From JBAZTO01 sp041661865 (GTDB lineage: Bacteria; Planctomycetota; Phycisphaerae; SM23-33), in NCBI GenBank assembly GCA_041661865.1, contig JBAZTO010000007.1, positions 34,924-98,923 on the forward strand: a stretch of 64,000 bases of DNA. The letters run 5' to 3'. The translations under genes were made by a program, and so were the position numbers. Below, piece after piece: positions 47,299-55,484 of this stretch. Below the pieces are notes generated by a model that had not been told where the DNA came from, searched no databases, and worked only from the letters and a program-made list of their open reading frames with translations. Each line of letters begins with the position of its first letter. Position 1 is the stretch's first letter.

Positions 47299-50200
47299 CT
47301 ACCCAGGTTGGCCGTGCTCACTCAATGGCTTGGCCGCCTTCTTGCGTGACAGACGCTCGCTGAGGCCCTGAAACGCCACGTACAGCACCGGCACAAAGAT
47401 CACCGGGAAGATCGTGGCTGCGATCATGCCGCCGAAGACCGCCGTGCCCAGCGCCACGCGACCGGCCGCCCCGGCGCCGGTGGCCACCACCAGCGGCAGC
47501 ACGCCCAGGTTGAACGCCAGCGAGGTCATCATGATCGGGCGGAAGCGCAGGCGGGCGCCTTCGATGGCCGAATCGCGCAGGGCGCGGCCCCTGGCGTGGG
47601 CCTCGCGGGCAAACTCGACAATCAGGATGGCATTCTTGGCCGCCAGCGCCACCAGCAGCACCAGCCCGATCTGCGTGTAAAGGTTGACGTCCAGCCCGCG
47701 AATGGCCACCGCCGCCACCGCGCCCAGCAACGCCATCGGCACGGCCATGATCACCGCGAACGGGTTGGTCCAGCTCTCGTACTGCGCAGCCAGCACCAGG
47801 AAGACCACCAGTACCGCCAGGCACAAGACCAAAACACCCTGGTTGCCGACGCGTTTTTCCTGGAAGGCCATGTCCGTCCAGGCATAGCCCATGCCCGCGG
47901 GCAACGTCCGCTCAGCCGCCTGCTCCATCAGGGCCAGGGCCTGCCCGGAACTGACGCCGGCAGCCGGCGATCCATCCACCGCCGCCGACGGATACAGGTT
48001 GTACCGAATGATGGACGATGGACCGACCGATTGCCGCATCTGCACCAGCGTGCCCAGCGGGATCATCTGCCCCTTGCTGTTGCGGACGAACAGCCGCTTG
48101 ACGTCGTCGATTTTCGCACGGAACGAACTGTCGGCCTGCACCGTGACCTGGTTGACCCGGCCGAAGATATTGAAGTCATTGACGTAGGTGGATCCCAGGA
48201 AGGCCTGCATGGTGTTGAACACTTCCTGGAGCGGCACGTCCAGGCTCTTGGCCTTGGCGCGGTCCACGTCCGCATAAAGCTGCGGCGTGGTCGCGCGGAA
48301 GCGGGTGTTGACTCCGCTCAGCATCGATTGTGACGAGGCGTTTCGCACCAGTTCCTCGACGCTCGTCTCGAGCATCGGCAGGCCCAGGTTGCCTTTGTCC
48401 AGAACCTGCATTCGGAAGCCGCCGGCGGTGCCCAGGCCCAGAATGGGCGGCGGCGCGAACACGGCCACCACGCCTTCCTGGATCTGGCTCATCTGCCCCC
48501 AGAGCCGCCTGACGATGGCCATGAGATTCTGGCTGTCGGCATTGTCCTTGGCGTAGCGCTGCGACCAGGGCTTGAGACACAGGAACCCGCCGCCGAGGTT
48601 GGAACTGTAGGTGTTGTCGAGAATCGAGAACCCGCCCAGCAGGACACTGTCCTCGATGCCCGGCGCATTCTTGAGCATGGAGTTCATCCTCGCGATCACC
48701 GCCTCGCGGCGCGGGTCGGAGGCGGCGTCAGGCAACTGGACATTGAGCATGACCAGGCCCTGGTCTTCCAGCGGGATGAACCCGGTCGGCTGGGTGGCAA
48801 AGCCCCAGCCGGCCAGCGCGACCAGTCCCAGGTAAATCGCCAGCGAAACGGCTGCGAAGCGGATGGCCCGCTCGACCAGCCAACGATAGCCGCCGATGGT
48901 CTTGTCCAGGCCGAAGTTGAACGCGCGGAACAGGATATTCTTGCGGGGCGTGCCGTGCGTGAGGATCAGGGCGCACAAGGCCGGGCTGAGCGTCAGCGCG
49001 TTGATGGCGCTGAGCCCGGTGGCCACGGCGATGGTCAGTGCGAACTGCCGATACATCTGGCCGGTGATGCCCGGCAGCATGGCCGAGGGGATGAACACCG
49101 ACATGAGCACCAGCGTGATGCCGATGATCGGCCCGGTGATTTCACCCATGGCCTCGATCGTGGCTTCCTTGGGGGGCAGGTGCTTTTCGGCCATGACGCG
49201 CTCGACGTTTTCCACGACCACGATCGCGTCGTCGACGACGATGCCGATGGCCAGCACCAGGCCAAAGAGCGTCAGCATGTTGATGGAAAAGCCGAAGGCG
49301 GACATGAACGCGAAAGTTCCGACCAGCGCCACCGGGATGGTGATGACCGGAATGAGCGTCGCCCGCCAGCTTTGCAGGAACAGGAAGACGACCAGCACGA
49401 CCAGGACAAACGCCTCGGCCAGCGTCTTGACGACCTCCTCGATCGAAGCGTTTACGAAATCGCTGACGTCCCAGTTCACGCGGTACTTGAGCCCCTCGGG
49501 GAAATTCTTCTCCAGCCGGGCGATGGTCTCCCGCACGCCCTTGGCCACCTGCAAGGCGTTGGCGCCGGGAAGCTGGTAGACGATGATGGTCACCGAAGGA
49601 GTGCCATTGAGGACGGAGGACACGCCGTACGTCTGGCTGCCCAATTCGATCCTGGCAACATCCTTGAGATACGTGTACTTCCCGTCCCCGCCGGTCTTGA
49701 GGATGATGTTCTCGAACTGACTTGGACTGGTCAGCCGCCCCAGCGTGACCACGGTGTACTGGAAGGTCTGGTCCGACGGGCAGGGAGGTTGACCGATCTG
49801 GCCGGCCGCCACCTGCACGTTCTGCTCCTTCATCGCGCTGACCACGTCGCCGGTCGTCAGGTCGCGCGAGCGGAGTTTCTCCGGGTCCAGCCAGACCCGC
49901 ATGCTGTAGTCCTTGTTGGTCGGCACGAACATCGCGTCGCCGACACCCGGCACGCGCAGCAACTCGTCCTTGAGGTTGATGGTGGCATAGTTGGAGATGT
50001 AAAGAGTGTCGAAGCGTTTGTCCGGCGAGAAGAGGCTGCTGATAACGACGAAGTTCACCGACTTCTTCTTCACCGTCACGCCCTGGCGGCGAACGTCCTC
50101 CGGCAGGCGCGGGCTGGCGAGGTTCACGCGGTTTTGCACCAGGACCTGGGCCATGTCCACGTCAGTGCCCAGCTCGAAAGTCACCGTCAGGTTGTACGAG

Positions 50201-50457
50201 CCGTCGGTGTTGGACGTGCTGGACATGTACAGCATCTTCTCCACGCCGTTGACCTGCTGCTCGATCGGCGCCGCCACCGTATCGGCGATGACCGCGGGAT
50301 TGGCGCCGGGGTACATGGCGCTGACCTGGATCGTCGGCGGAACGATCTCGGGGTACTGCCCCACCGGCAGCGAGACCATCGAGATCAGGCCGATGATCAC
50401 GATCAGGATGGAAATCACGCCGGCAAAGATCGGGCGATTGATAAAGAATCGGCTCAT
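47299..50457 (-). CDS. RND multidrug efflux transporter (AcrB/MexB type)
   Basis: A 1052-residue inner-membrane proton-driven pump of the HAE1 family that exports hydrophobic compounds with an adaptor and an outer-membrane channel. Full length, 12 membrane helices; N-terminal FFINRPIFAGVISILIVIIG, the GIVVDDAIVVVENVERVMAE segment that holds the proton-relay Asp pair, and the later VLVVFLVLAAQYESWTNPFA repeat are typical. The porter docking loops are intact. The adaptor gene lies immediately upstream (3-base gap), and no TolC-like gene is in the window. Confidence 0.95.
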   Translation of the reverse strand: MSRFFINRPIFAGVISILIVIIGLISMVSLPVGQYPEIVPPTIQVSAMYPGANPAVIADTVAAPIEQQVNGVEKMLYMSSTSNTDGSYNLTVTFELGTDVDMAQVLVQNRVNLASPRLPEDVRRQGVTVKKKSVNFVVISSLFSPDKRFDTLYISNYATINLKDELLRVPGVGDAMFVPTNKDYSMRVWLDPEKLRSRDLTTGDVVSAMKEQNVQVAAGQIGQPPCPSDQTFQYTVVTLGRLTSPSQFENIILKTGGDGKYTYLKDVARIELGSQTYGVSSVLNGTPSVTIIVYQLPGANALQVAKGVRETIARLEKNFPEGLKYRVNWDVSDFVNASIEEVVKTLAEAFVLVVLVVFLFLQSWRATLIPVITIPVALVGTFAFMSAFGFSINMLTLFGLVLAIGIVVDDAIVVVENVERVMAEKHLPPKEATIEAMGEITGPIIGITLVLMSVFIPSAMLPGITGQMYRQFALTIAVATGLSAINALTLSPALCALILTHGTPRKNILFRAFNFGLDKTIGGYRWLVERAIRFAAVSLAIYLGLVALAGWGFATQPTGFIPLEDQGLVMLNVQLPDAASDPRREAVIARMNSMLKNAPGIEDSVLLGGFSILDNTYSSNLGGGFLCLKPWSQRYAKDNADSQNLMAIVRRLWGQMSQIQEGVVAVFAPPPILGLGTAGGFRMQVLDKGNLGLPMLETSVEELVRNASSQSMLSGVNTRFRATTPQLYADVDRAKAKSLDVPLQEVFNTMQAFLGSTYVNDFNIFGRVNQVTVQADSSFRAKIDDVKRLFVRNSKGQMIPLGTLVQMRQSVGPSSIIRYNLYPSAAVDGSPAAGVSSGQALALMEQAAERTLPAGMGYAWTDMAFQEKRVGNQGVLVLCLAVLVVFLVLAAQYESWTNPFAVIMAVPMALLGAVAAVAIRGLDVNLYTQIGLVLLVALAAKNAILIVEFAREAHARGRALRDSAIEGARLRFRPIMMTSLAFNLGVLPLVVATGAGAAGRVALGTAVFGGMIAATIFPVIFVPVLYVAFQGLSERLSRKKAAKPLSEHGQPG

Positions 50458-50460
50458 GGG

Positions 50461-51693
50461 TCAATCGCCTCCCTGCTGGGCCGGCGCGGTGGCCGAATCG
50501 GCGGCGGGCTGACTGGCAGGCTGGCTGGCAGGTTGGCTGGCAGATTCGACCTCCGCCACAAGAGCGGCCCCGATGGCCTGGCGATCGGGATTGACCGCGT
50601 TACCGGGCCGGGCCCGTTGCAGGCCGTTGATGACAACCCAATCCTTGTCCGTCAGCCCGTGAACGATGTTCCGCAACCCGCCGTAAAGCTTTCCGATCAC
50701 GACCCGGCGAATTTCCACCACATTCTTGTCGTTGACGACCAGCACAAACTGCCCGCCCTGGTCGGAGCAGAGTGCCACATCGGGAATCAGCATCGCTTCG
50801 ACCTTGCCCAGCGGCAGGCGCACCCGCACAAACAGTCCTGACAACAGCGCCCGGTCGCTGTTGGGGAAGATACCTCGCACCGTGATCGTGCCGGTGTTGG
50901 AGTCCAACCGGTTCTCGACCGAATCGACCGCCCCCTCATGCGGGAAGCCATCCTCGTCGCCCAGGCCCAGCGAAATGGGCAGTCCGGCGGCCTTGCCGGA
51001 GGCGCCACCGGCCCTGGCCACCCGCATGTAGTCCAGCAGGTCATGCTCGCTGACGCTGAAGTACACGTAGATCGGGTCGAAACGCAGGATCGTCGCCAGC
51101 ACGGTGGGACTACTGACTCCCACGAGGTTGCCGACATCCACCTGGGTGCGGTTGATCAGGCCGTCGAAAGGAGCGTACACATGCGTGTACCCCAGGTTCA
51201 GCTTGGCCTGCTCCAGGTTTGCCTTCCCAGCCAGCACAGCGGCTCGGGCGGCGTCGCGATTGCCGGTGGCCGTGAGCACCTCGAATTCCGTGGCGGCGTT
51301 CTTGCTGCGGGCGTCAAGGTACTGCTTCAGCGTCGCCTCCTGCAACGTCACCTGTGCCATTCGGGCGTCTAACTCCGCCTGCGCCTGCTGGACGGCCAGT
51401 TCGTAGGGCTGCGGGTCAATGACGAACAGAAGGTCGCCCTTCTTGACCACCGTCCCAGCCTTGTAGTTGACACTGGTGAGGTAGCCGCCGACGCGCGCAC
51501 GAAGATCGACGGTCTCCAGGGCCGACGTATTGCCGGTGTAATCCGCATAGTCTGTCACCTGCCGAGAAGCAGGTTGGCAGACCGTAACCTTCGGCGGCGG
51601 AGGAGGAGCGTATTGGCTGGATTGTTTCCTGCATCCCGACAATGCCCCAGCCGCCAGTGCCGCCGCCAGTGTCAATCCCATCAGGTATCGCAT
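50461..51693 (-). CDS. RND efflux periplasmic adaptor (MFP), lipoprotein
   Basis: A 410-residue membrane fusion protein joining the pump to an outer-membrane channel. A lipoprotein leader (MRYLMGLTLAAALAAGALSG then Cys, about residue 21) is followed by the lipoyl/barrel-sandwich strand (TVDLRARVGGYLTSVNYKAG), an alpha-hairpin (about 95-170), and the beta-barrel domain; the tail is Ala/Ser/Gln-rich. ATG 51693 is chosen because ATGGAGAC lies ahead and a lipobox follows; the longer reading frame upstream would be intergenic. It is the first gene of the efflux operon. Confidence 0.92.
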   Translation of the reverse strand: MRYLMGLTLAAALAAGALSGCRKQSSQYAPPPPPKVTVCQPASRQVTDYADYTGNTSALETVDLRARVGGYLTSVNYKAGTVVKKGDLLFVIDPQPYELAVQQAQAELDARMAQVTLQEATLKQYLDARSKNAATEFEVLTATGNRDAARAAVLAGKANLEQAKLNLGYTHVYAPFDGLINRTQVDVGNLVGVSSPTVLATILRFDPIYVYFSVSEHDLLDYMRVARAGGASGKAAGLPISLGLGDEDGFPHEGAVDSVENRLDSNTGTITVRGIFPNSDRALLSGLFVRVRLPLGKVEAMLIPDVALCSDQGGQFVLVVNDKNVVEIRRVVIGKLYGGLRNIVHGLTDKDWVVINGLQRARPGNAVNPDRQAIGAALVAEVESASQPASQPASQPAADSATAPAQQGGD

Positions 51694-52193
51694 ATTGTCT
51701 CCATTGACTCGACACTCCGCGCATGACCGCGCTTCCCGCGTTCGACTTGCACGATGTTTTCCCAGACAGCTTCCCATAGGCCGGAGAGATTCTCAACATC
51801 CCGACCCTGCCGATATGCGATCCTGTCGGGCACGAGAGAATATCGCCCATCCTCGCGACAGCGTCAATCGGCATTTCCCGCCGGCCGCGAACGGCTTCTC
51901 GGCCCACTCGACCTCCTCGGGCAGAAAGGCGATCGAAACGATGCGCCTCCAGGCCCTTCTCGCTGAGCGAATCCTTCCCTCCCTGCTTCCTTGGCATCAA
52001 TACACGTCATGGGATCCCTTCCGGGGATTATCCAGCCCCAGCGGCATCGGCACGCGGCACAGCCGTCGTTCACTAACCGCTTTCCACCGTCGCGCATCGG
52101 GTATAAGATAGCACCGCAAAGAGAATCATGCGCCCGTTTCCTGACACCGGCCGCAAGGGCGGCACGAAAGATCACAGAATGCGTAAAGGAAAA
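51694..52193. other. Divergent intergenic region, 500 bases
   Basis: No gene I can support. It must hold promoters for both the efflux operon (minus) and the pseudouridine synthase fusion (plus). A minus-strand frame (up to 52000) stays open across part of it but gives a product with no recognisable pattern. A dyad-like GAGAGATTCTC near 51784-51794 could be a repressor operator for the efflux genes; this is unproven. Confidence 0.4.
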
Positions 52194-53894
52194 ATGTCGC
52201 CGTCGGACGGGCCCCTGGGCGGCGCGACGATCGTATTTGAGGATGCCGACCTGCTGGTGGTCGACAAGCCGGCGGGCCTGATCTCCGCGCGCCCCGGCGA
52301 CCAGACCGCCGGAACCCTGTTCCACTTCGTCAAGCAATACCTGCGTTCGCGCTCGGGCCGCAGCCGTCAGGCCGGCGGGCCCGGCGGCTGGATTATCCAC
52401 CGGCTCGACCGCGACGTGTCGGGCTTGCTGGTCTTCGCCAAGACGCACACGGCCTACCTGGCCCTGAAGGACCAGCTCAAGCGACGGCAAGTCCACCGCC
52501 GCTACCTGGCCGTGGTCCAGGGCGAGCTTCCCGTCACGCCGGAGGGCGAATGGAAGTGGATCGACGCCTTCCTCGCCGACAGCGGCCCGGACCGGCCCGT
52601 GCGACTCGTCGGCGCGCCGGAGGCGACGAGGCGGCGGCCTGGCCTGACCGCGCGCGACCCGGAAGCGCCGATGCGGGCCGTGACGTATTATCGCGTCCTG
52701 GCTGCCGCGCGCGGGCAGAGCCTGCTGGCCGTCCGCCTTGAGACCGGGCGGAAGCACCAGATCCGCGCGCACCTGGCCGGCCAGGGCCATCCGGTGCTGG
52801 GGGATCGACTCTACGGCGCCCCGCGAGCCCAGACCTCCCGCCGCCTGGCGCTGCACGCCTGGGAGCTGACATTCGCCCACCCCGCCACCGGGCAGAACGT
52901 GCAGTTCACTTCCGCGCCGCCCGAGGAGTTTTTCACGCTCGCCGGTGCGTCGAGCGACCTGCTGGCCCGCGAGGCCAGGGCGGCGGACGTTCCTCCGCCC
53001 GCCCCCGCGCAGCCGAGCCTGCCCCCCAGCAAGACCCCGCCGCGCGAAACCGGCTGGGACAACGTGGCCCAGTGGTACGAAGGCCTGATCGAGCGACGGC
53101 GAAGCGACTACCACGAGGATCTGGTCGTGCCCGGCGTGCTGCGGCTGCTCTCGCCGCGCAAGGGGCAGCGCGTGCTGGACGTGGCCTGCGGCGAGGGCGT
53201 CCTGTGTCGCCGGCTGGCTGAGCTGGGCGTCGAGTGCGTCGGCGTGGACGCCTCCGAGCAACTGGTGGCTGCGGCGCAGCGACTGACCCAGTCGCACCCG
53301 GGCAAGACGCCGCCGCGATTCCTGGTCGGCGACGCCCGCTGCCTGGAGCAGCGGCCCGAACTGGCCGGCCAGAAGGGCAGCTTCGACGCCGCCGTCTGCG
53401 TCCTGGCCCTGATGAACATCGACCCGTTCGAGCCGGTCCTTCGCGGCGTGGCGGCGATGCTCAAGCCGGGCGGCACATTCACCGTGGTCATCATGCACCC
53501 GGCGTTCCGCTCGCCCGGCCAGACCGCATGGGGATGGGATACGCCTCGCCAGACTCCGGCCATGCACAGGCAGCGCGGCGGCAAGGGTCGAGCGGAACTG
53601 TCCGCCGTCCGGCAATATCGCCGGGTGGACGCCTACCTCTCCCCCGCGCACCAGGCCATCGTGATGAACCCGGGCCAGGCTGCCCACGGCAAGGCGGCGG
53701 TGACGACCCTCACATGGCACCGGCCGATCCAGACCTACATCAAGGCCTTCGCCGAGGCGCACCTGCTGGTGGACGCCCTGGAGGAATGGGCCAGCCATCG
53801 CGTCAGCGAGCCGGGCCCGCGCGCCGCCGAGCAGGACCGCGCGCGGCGGGAAATCCCCATGTTCCTGGCCCTCCGCGGCCGACGTTGTCTTTGA
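52194..53894 (+). CDS. RluA-type pseudouridine synthase fused to a SAM methyltransferase
   Basis: A 566-residue two-domain protein (from ATG 52194). The first half is a pseudouridine synthase: VVDKPAGLISARPGD, the catalytic HRLDRDVSGLLVFAK (Asp of RLD) near residue 80, and ETGRKHQIRAHLAGQGHPVL. After a Pro-rich linker (about 263-285) comes a class I SAM-dependent methyltransferase with VLDVACGEGVLCRRLAELG and VGVDASEQL, then ICVLALMNI-like motif IV. Fused, it could modify and methylate the same RNA. ATG 52194 has AAAGGA only 3 bases ahead; ATG 52179 and 52128 are also in frame. Confidence 0.85.
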   Translation: MSPSDGPLGGATIVFEDADLLVVDKPAGLISARPGDQTAGTLFHFVKQYLRSRSGRSRQAGGPGGWIIHRLDRDVSGLLVFAKTHTAYLALKDQLKRRQVHRRYLAVVQGELPVTPEGEWKWIDAFLADSGPDRPVRLVGAPEATRRRPGLTARDPEAPMRAVTYYRVLAAARGQSLLAVRLETGRKHQIRAHLAGQGHPVLGDRLYGAPRAQTSRRLALHAWELTFAHPATGQNVQFTSAPPEEFFTLAGASSDLLAREARAADVPPPAPAQPSLPPSKTPPRETGWDNVAQWYEGLIERRRSDYHEDLVVPGVLRLLSPRKGQRVLDVACGEGVLCRRLAELGVECVGVDASEQLVAAAQRLTQSHPGKTPPRFLVGDARCLEQRPELAGQKGSFDAAVCVLALMNIDPFEPVLRGVAAMLKPGGTFTVVIMHPAFRSPGQTAWGWDTPRQTPAMHRQRGGKGRAELSAVRQYRRVDAYLSPAHQAIVMNPGQAAHGKAAVTTLTWHRPIQTYIKAFAEAHLLVDALEEWASHRVSEPGPRAAEQDRARREIPMFLALRGRRCL

Positions 53895-54201
53895 AGGCAC
53901 GGGGTTGAGCGTGGCCACACACGCCGCGACCACGGCACCCGACGATCTGAATTTGAAGGGAGTCCGGGGGGCTTATCTTTTTTCTTGTGCGGCCAGTCCT
54001 CCATGACTAGTCATCTGGATAGACTACCCGATTAATTCCCGGAAACCGAAATGCACCCCCTGGATCCTTCACCTTGCGTTTGGCGGCAGAGCCTGTAACA
54101 TGGCAGGCTCTCGCACAGACACTGAGCGGGGTGCCCGCGGGCGAGACGACAGGCTTTCAGTACATTTTTCAGGCAAGCTTTGGGTAAATAAGGAGCGCAC
54201 C
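53895..54201 (+). promoter_or_regulatory. Upstream region of the Gfo/Idh/MocA gene
   Basis: No gene seen in these 307 bases. GAGCCTG (54089-54095) and CAGGCTC (54104-54110) form a 7-bp dyad with an 8-base centre, which could be an operator or a stem-loop, beside a weak promoter-like TAACAT. The gene's ATG is 92 bases further on. Confidence 0.35.
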
Positions 54202-55314
54202 ATGGCGGACAATAGTGTTAGCACGGAGTCCCTGGCACTGGGTGATGGGAAGAAGGTATACAAGGGCAAGAAGCTGCGCGTGGCAATCATCGGCTGCGGC
54301 GGCATTTCACAGAGCCACATGACCGCGTTCAAGGACATGCCGGAAGTCGAGGTGGTTGCCGGCGTGGACAGCCTCCCCGCTCGCCTGAAGATCATGAAGG
54401 ACCGATGGGGCATCACGGCCCTCTACGACAACTGGAACAAGATGCTCAAGGAAGTCCAGCCCGACGCAGTGGACGTCTGCACGCCCAACGGCATGCACTG
54501 CCGGCCGGTGGTGGACGCCTGCAATGCCTGTTGTCACGCGTTTACCGAAAAGCCGATGGCGATGACGCCCAGGGAATGCCAGCGGATGATCGACGCGGCC
54601 AAAAAGAACAAGGTGAAGCTGTCGGTGGGCTTCCAGTACCGCTACCACCCCAAGTCGCAATTCCTGGCCAGGGCGCGCGACGAGGGGCAGTTCGGCAAGA
54701 TCATGTTCGTCAAGTGCCAGGCGCTGCGCCGCCGCGGCATTCCCAACTGGGGCGTCTTCGGGCAGAAGAAGCTCCAGGGCGGCGGCCCGATGATCGACAT
54801 CGGCGTGCATGTCATTGAGATGGCCCACTGCTTCATGGGCTCGCCCAGGCCGGTGGCCGCCAGCGGAAGCATCTGGACCTACATGGGCAACAAGCCCAGC
54901 ACCGTCGTGTCGCAGTGGCCGGGCTGGGACCACAAGACCTACACGGTGGAAGACCTGGCCATCGGGCAGATCCGCTTCGAGAACGGCGCGATCATGCAGA
55001 TTGAAAGCAGCTTCGCCGCCCACGTCGAGAAGGACGTGTGGAACTTCACGGCCATCGGCGACAAGGGCGGCTGCGCGTGGGAACCGGCCGGCATCTACAC
55101 GGACCGCGCCGGCACGATGATCAACAGTTCCCCCGCGTTCCTTGGCGACGACAGTTGGGGATACCTGTTCAAGACCAAGCTCCAGAACTGGGTGGACGGC
55201 TGCCTGAAGGGCGCCGCGCTGGCCGCCCCGGGCGAGGCCGGCCTGGCCATCCAGAAGATTATCGACGGCGTGTACCGCTCCGCCCAGGCCAAGAAGGAAG
55301 TCACCATCGCGTAA
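54202..55314 (+). CDS. Gfo/Idh/MocA family oxidoreductase
   Basis: A 370-residue NAD(P)-dependent sugar or inositol dehydrogenase of the Gfo/Idh/MocA family. The Rossmann motif VAIIGCGGISQSHMTAF lies near residue 26, the catalytic Lys is in the EKPMAMTPREC motif (about 110), and the active-site His is in IDIGVHVIEMAHCFMG. No signal peptide or Tat leader is present, so it is cytoplasmic. ATG 54202 has AAGGAG 6 bases before it; the open frame extends to 54100 without a site. It ends at a palindromic element (55336-55375), and the next gene is unrelated. Confidence 0.93.
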   Translation: MADNSVSTESLALGDGKKVYKGKKLRVAIIGCGGISQSHMTAFKDMPEVEVVAGVDSLPARLKIMKDRWGITALYDNWNKMLKEVQPDAVDVCTPNGMHCRPVVDACNACCHAFTEKPMAMTPRECQRMIDAAKKNKVKLSVGFQYRYHPKSQFLARARDEGQFGKIMFVKCQALRRRGIPNWGVFGQKKLQGGGPMIDIGVHVIEMAHCFMGSPRPVAASGSIWTYMGNKPSTVVSQWPGWDHKTYTVEDLAIGQIRFENGAIMQIESSFAAHVEKDVWNFTAIGDKGGCAWEPAGIYTDRAGTMINSSPAFLGDDSWGYLFKTKLQNWVDGCLKGAALAAPGEAGLAIQKIIDGVYRSAQAKKEVTIA

Positions 55315-55317
55315 GAT

Positions 55318-55390
55318 ACTATCTCGGAACGCAGCATGGACAAGACCCACCTGCCGATAGGCGGGTCTTGTCCATGAGTGTCGCGGGTCT
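55318..55390 (+). repeat. Post-stop palindromic element, copy A
   Basis: Directly after the stop of the Gfo/Idh/MocA gene, ATACTATCTCGGAACGCAGC leads into a 13-bp perfect stem, ATGGACAAGACCC (55336-55348) with GGGTCTTGTCCAT (55363-55375), then GAGTGTCGCGG. The flanks match copy B near 59.3 kb while the stem differs. It could serve as a transcription terminator although there is no U-run. Confidence 0.65.
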
Positions 55391-55484
55391 TGAGATCGTT
55401 CTTTGAGATGGCGCGGGAACACGATGGCGTGAACCCTCGACGGTTGGCCACGATGTTTCCAAGGCGTCTCTTCGGGAGAACAAC

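Noticed and set aside
48955..50841. 628-codon plus-strand frame opposite the RND genes
   Set aside because: It spans two well-defined minus-strand genes and is rich in His, Asp and Val, as expected of a shadow.
51864..53933. 689-codon minus-strand frame opposite the pseudouridine synthase fusion
   Set aside because: The plus-strand motifs HRLDRD and VLDVACGEG settle the coding strand.
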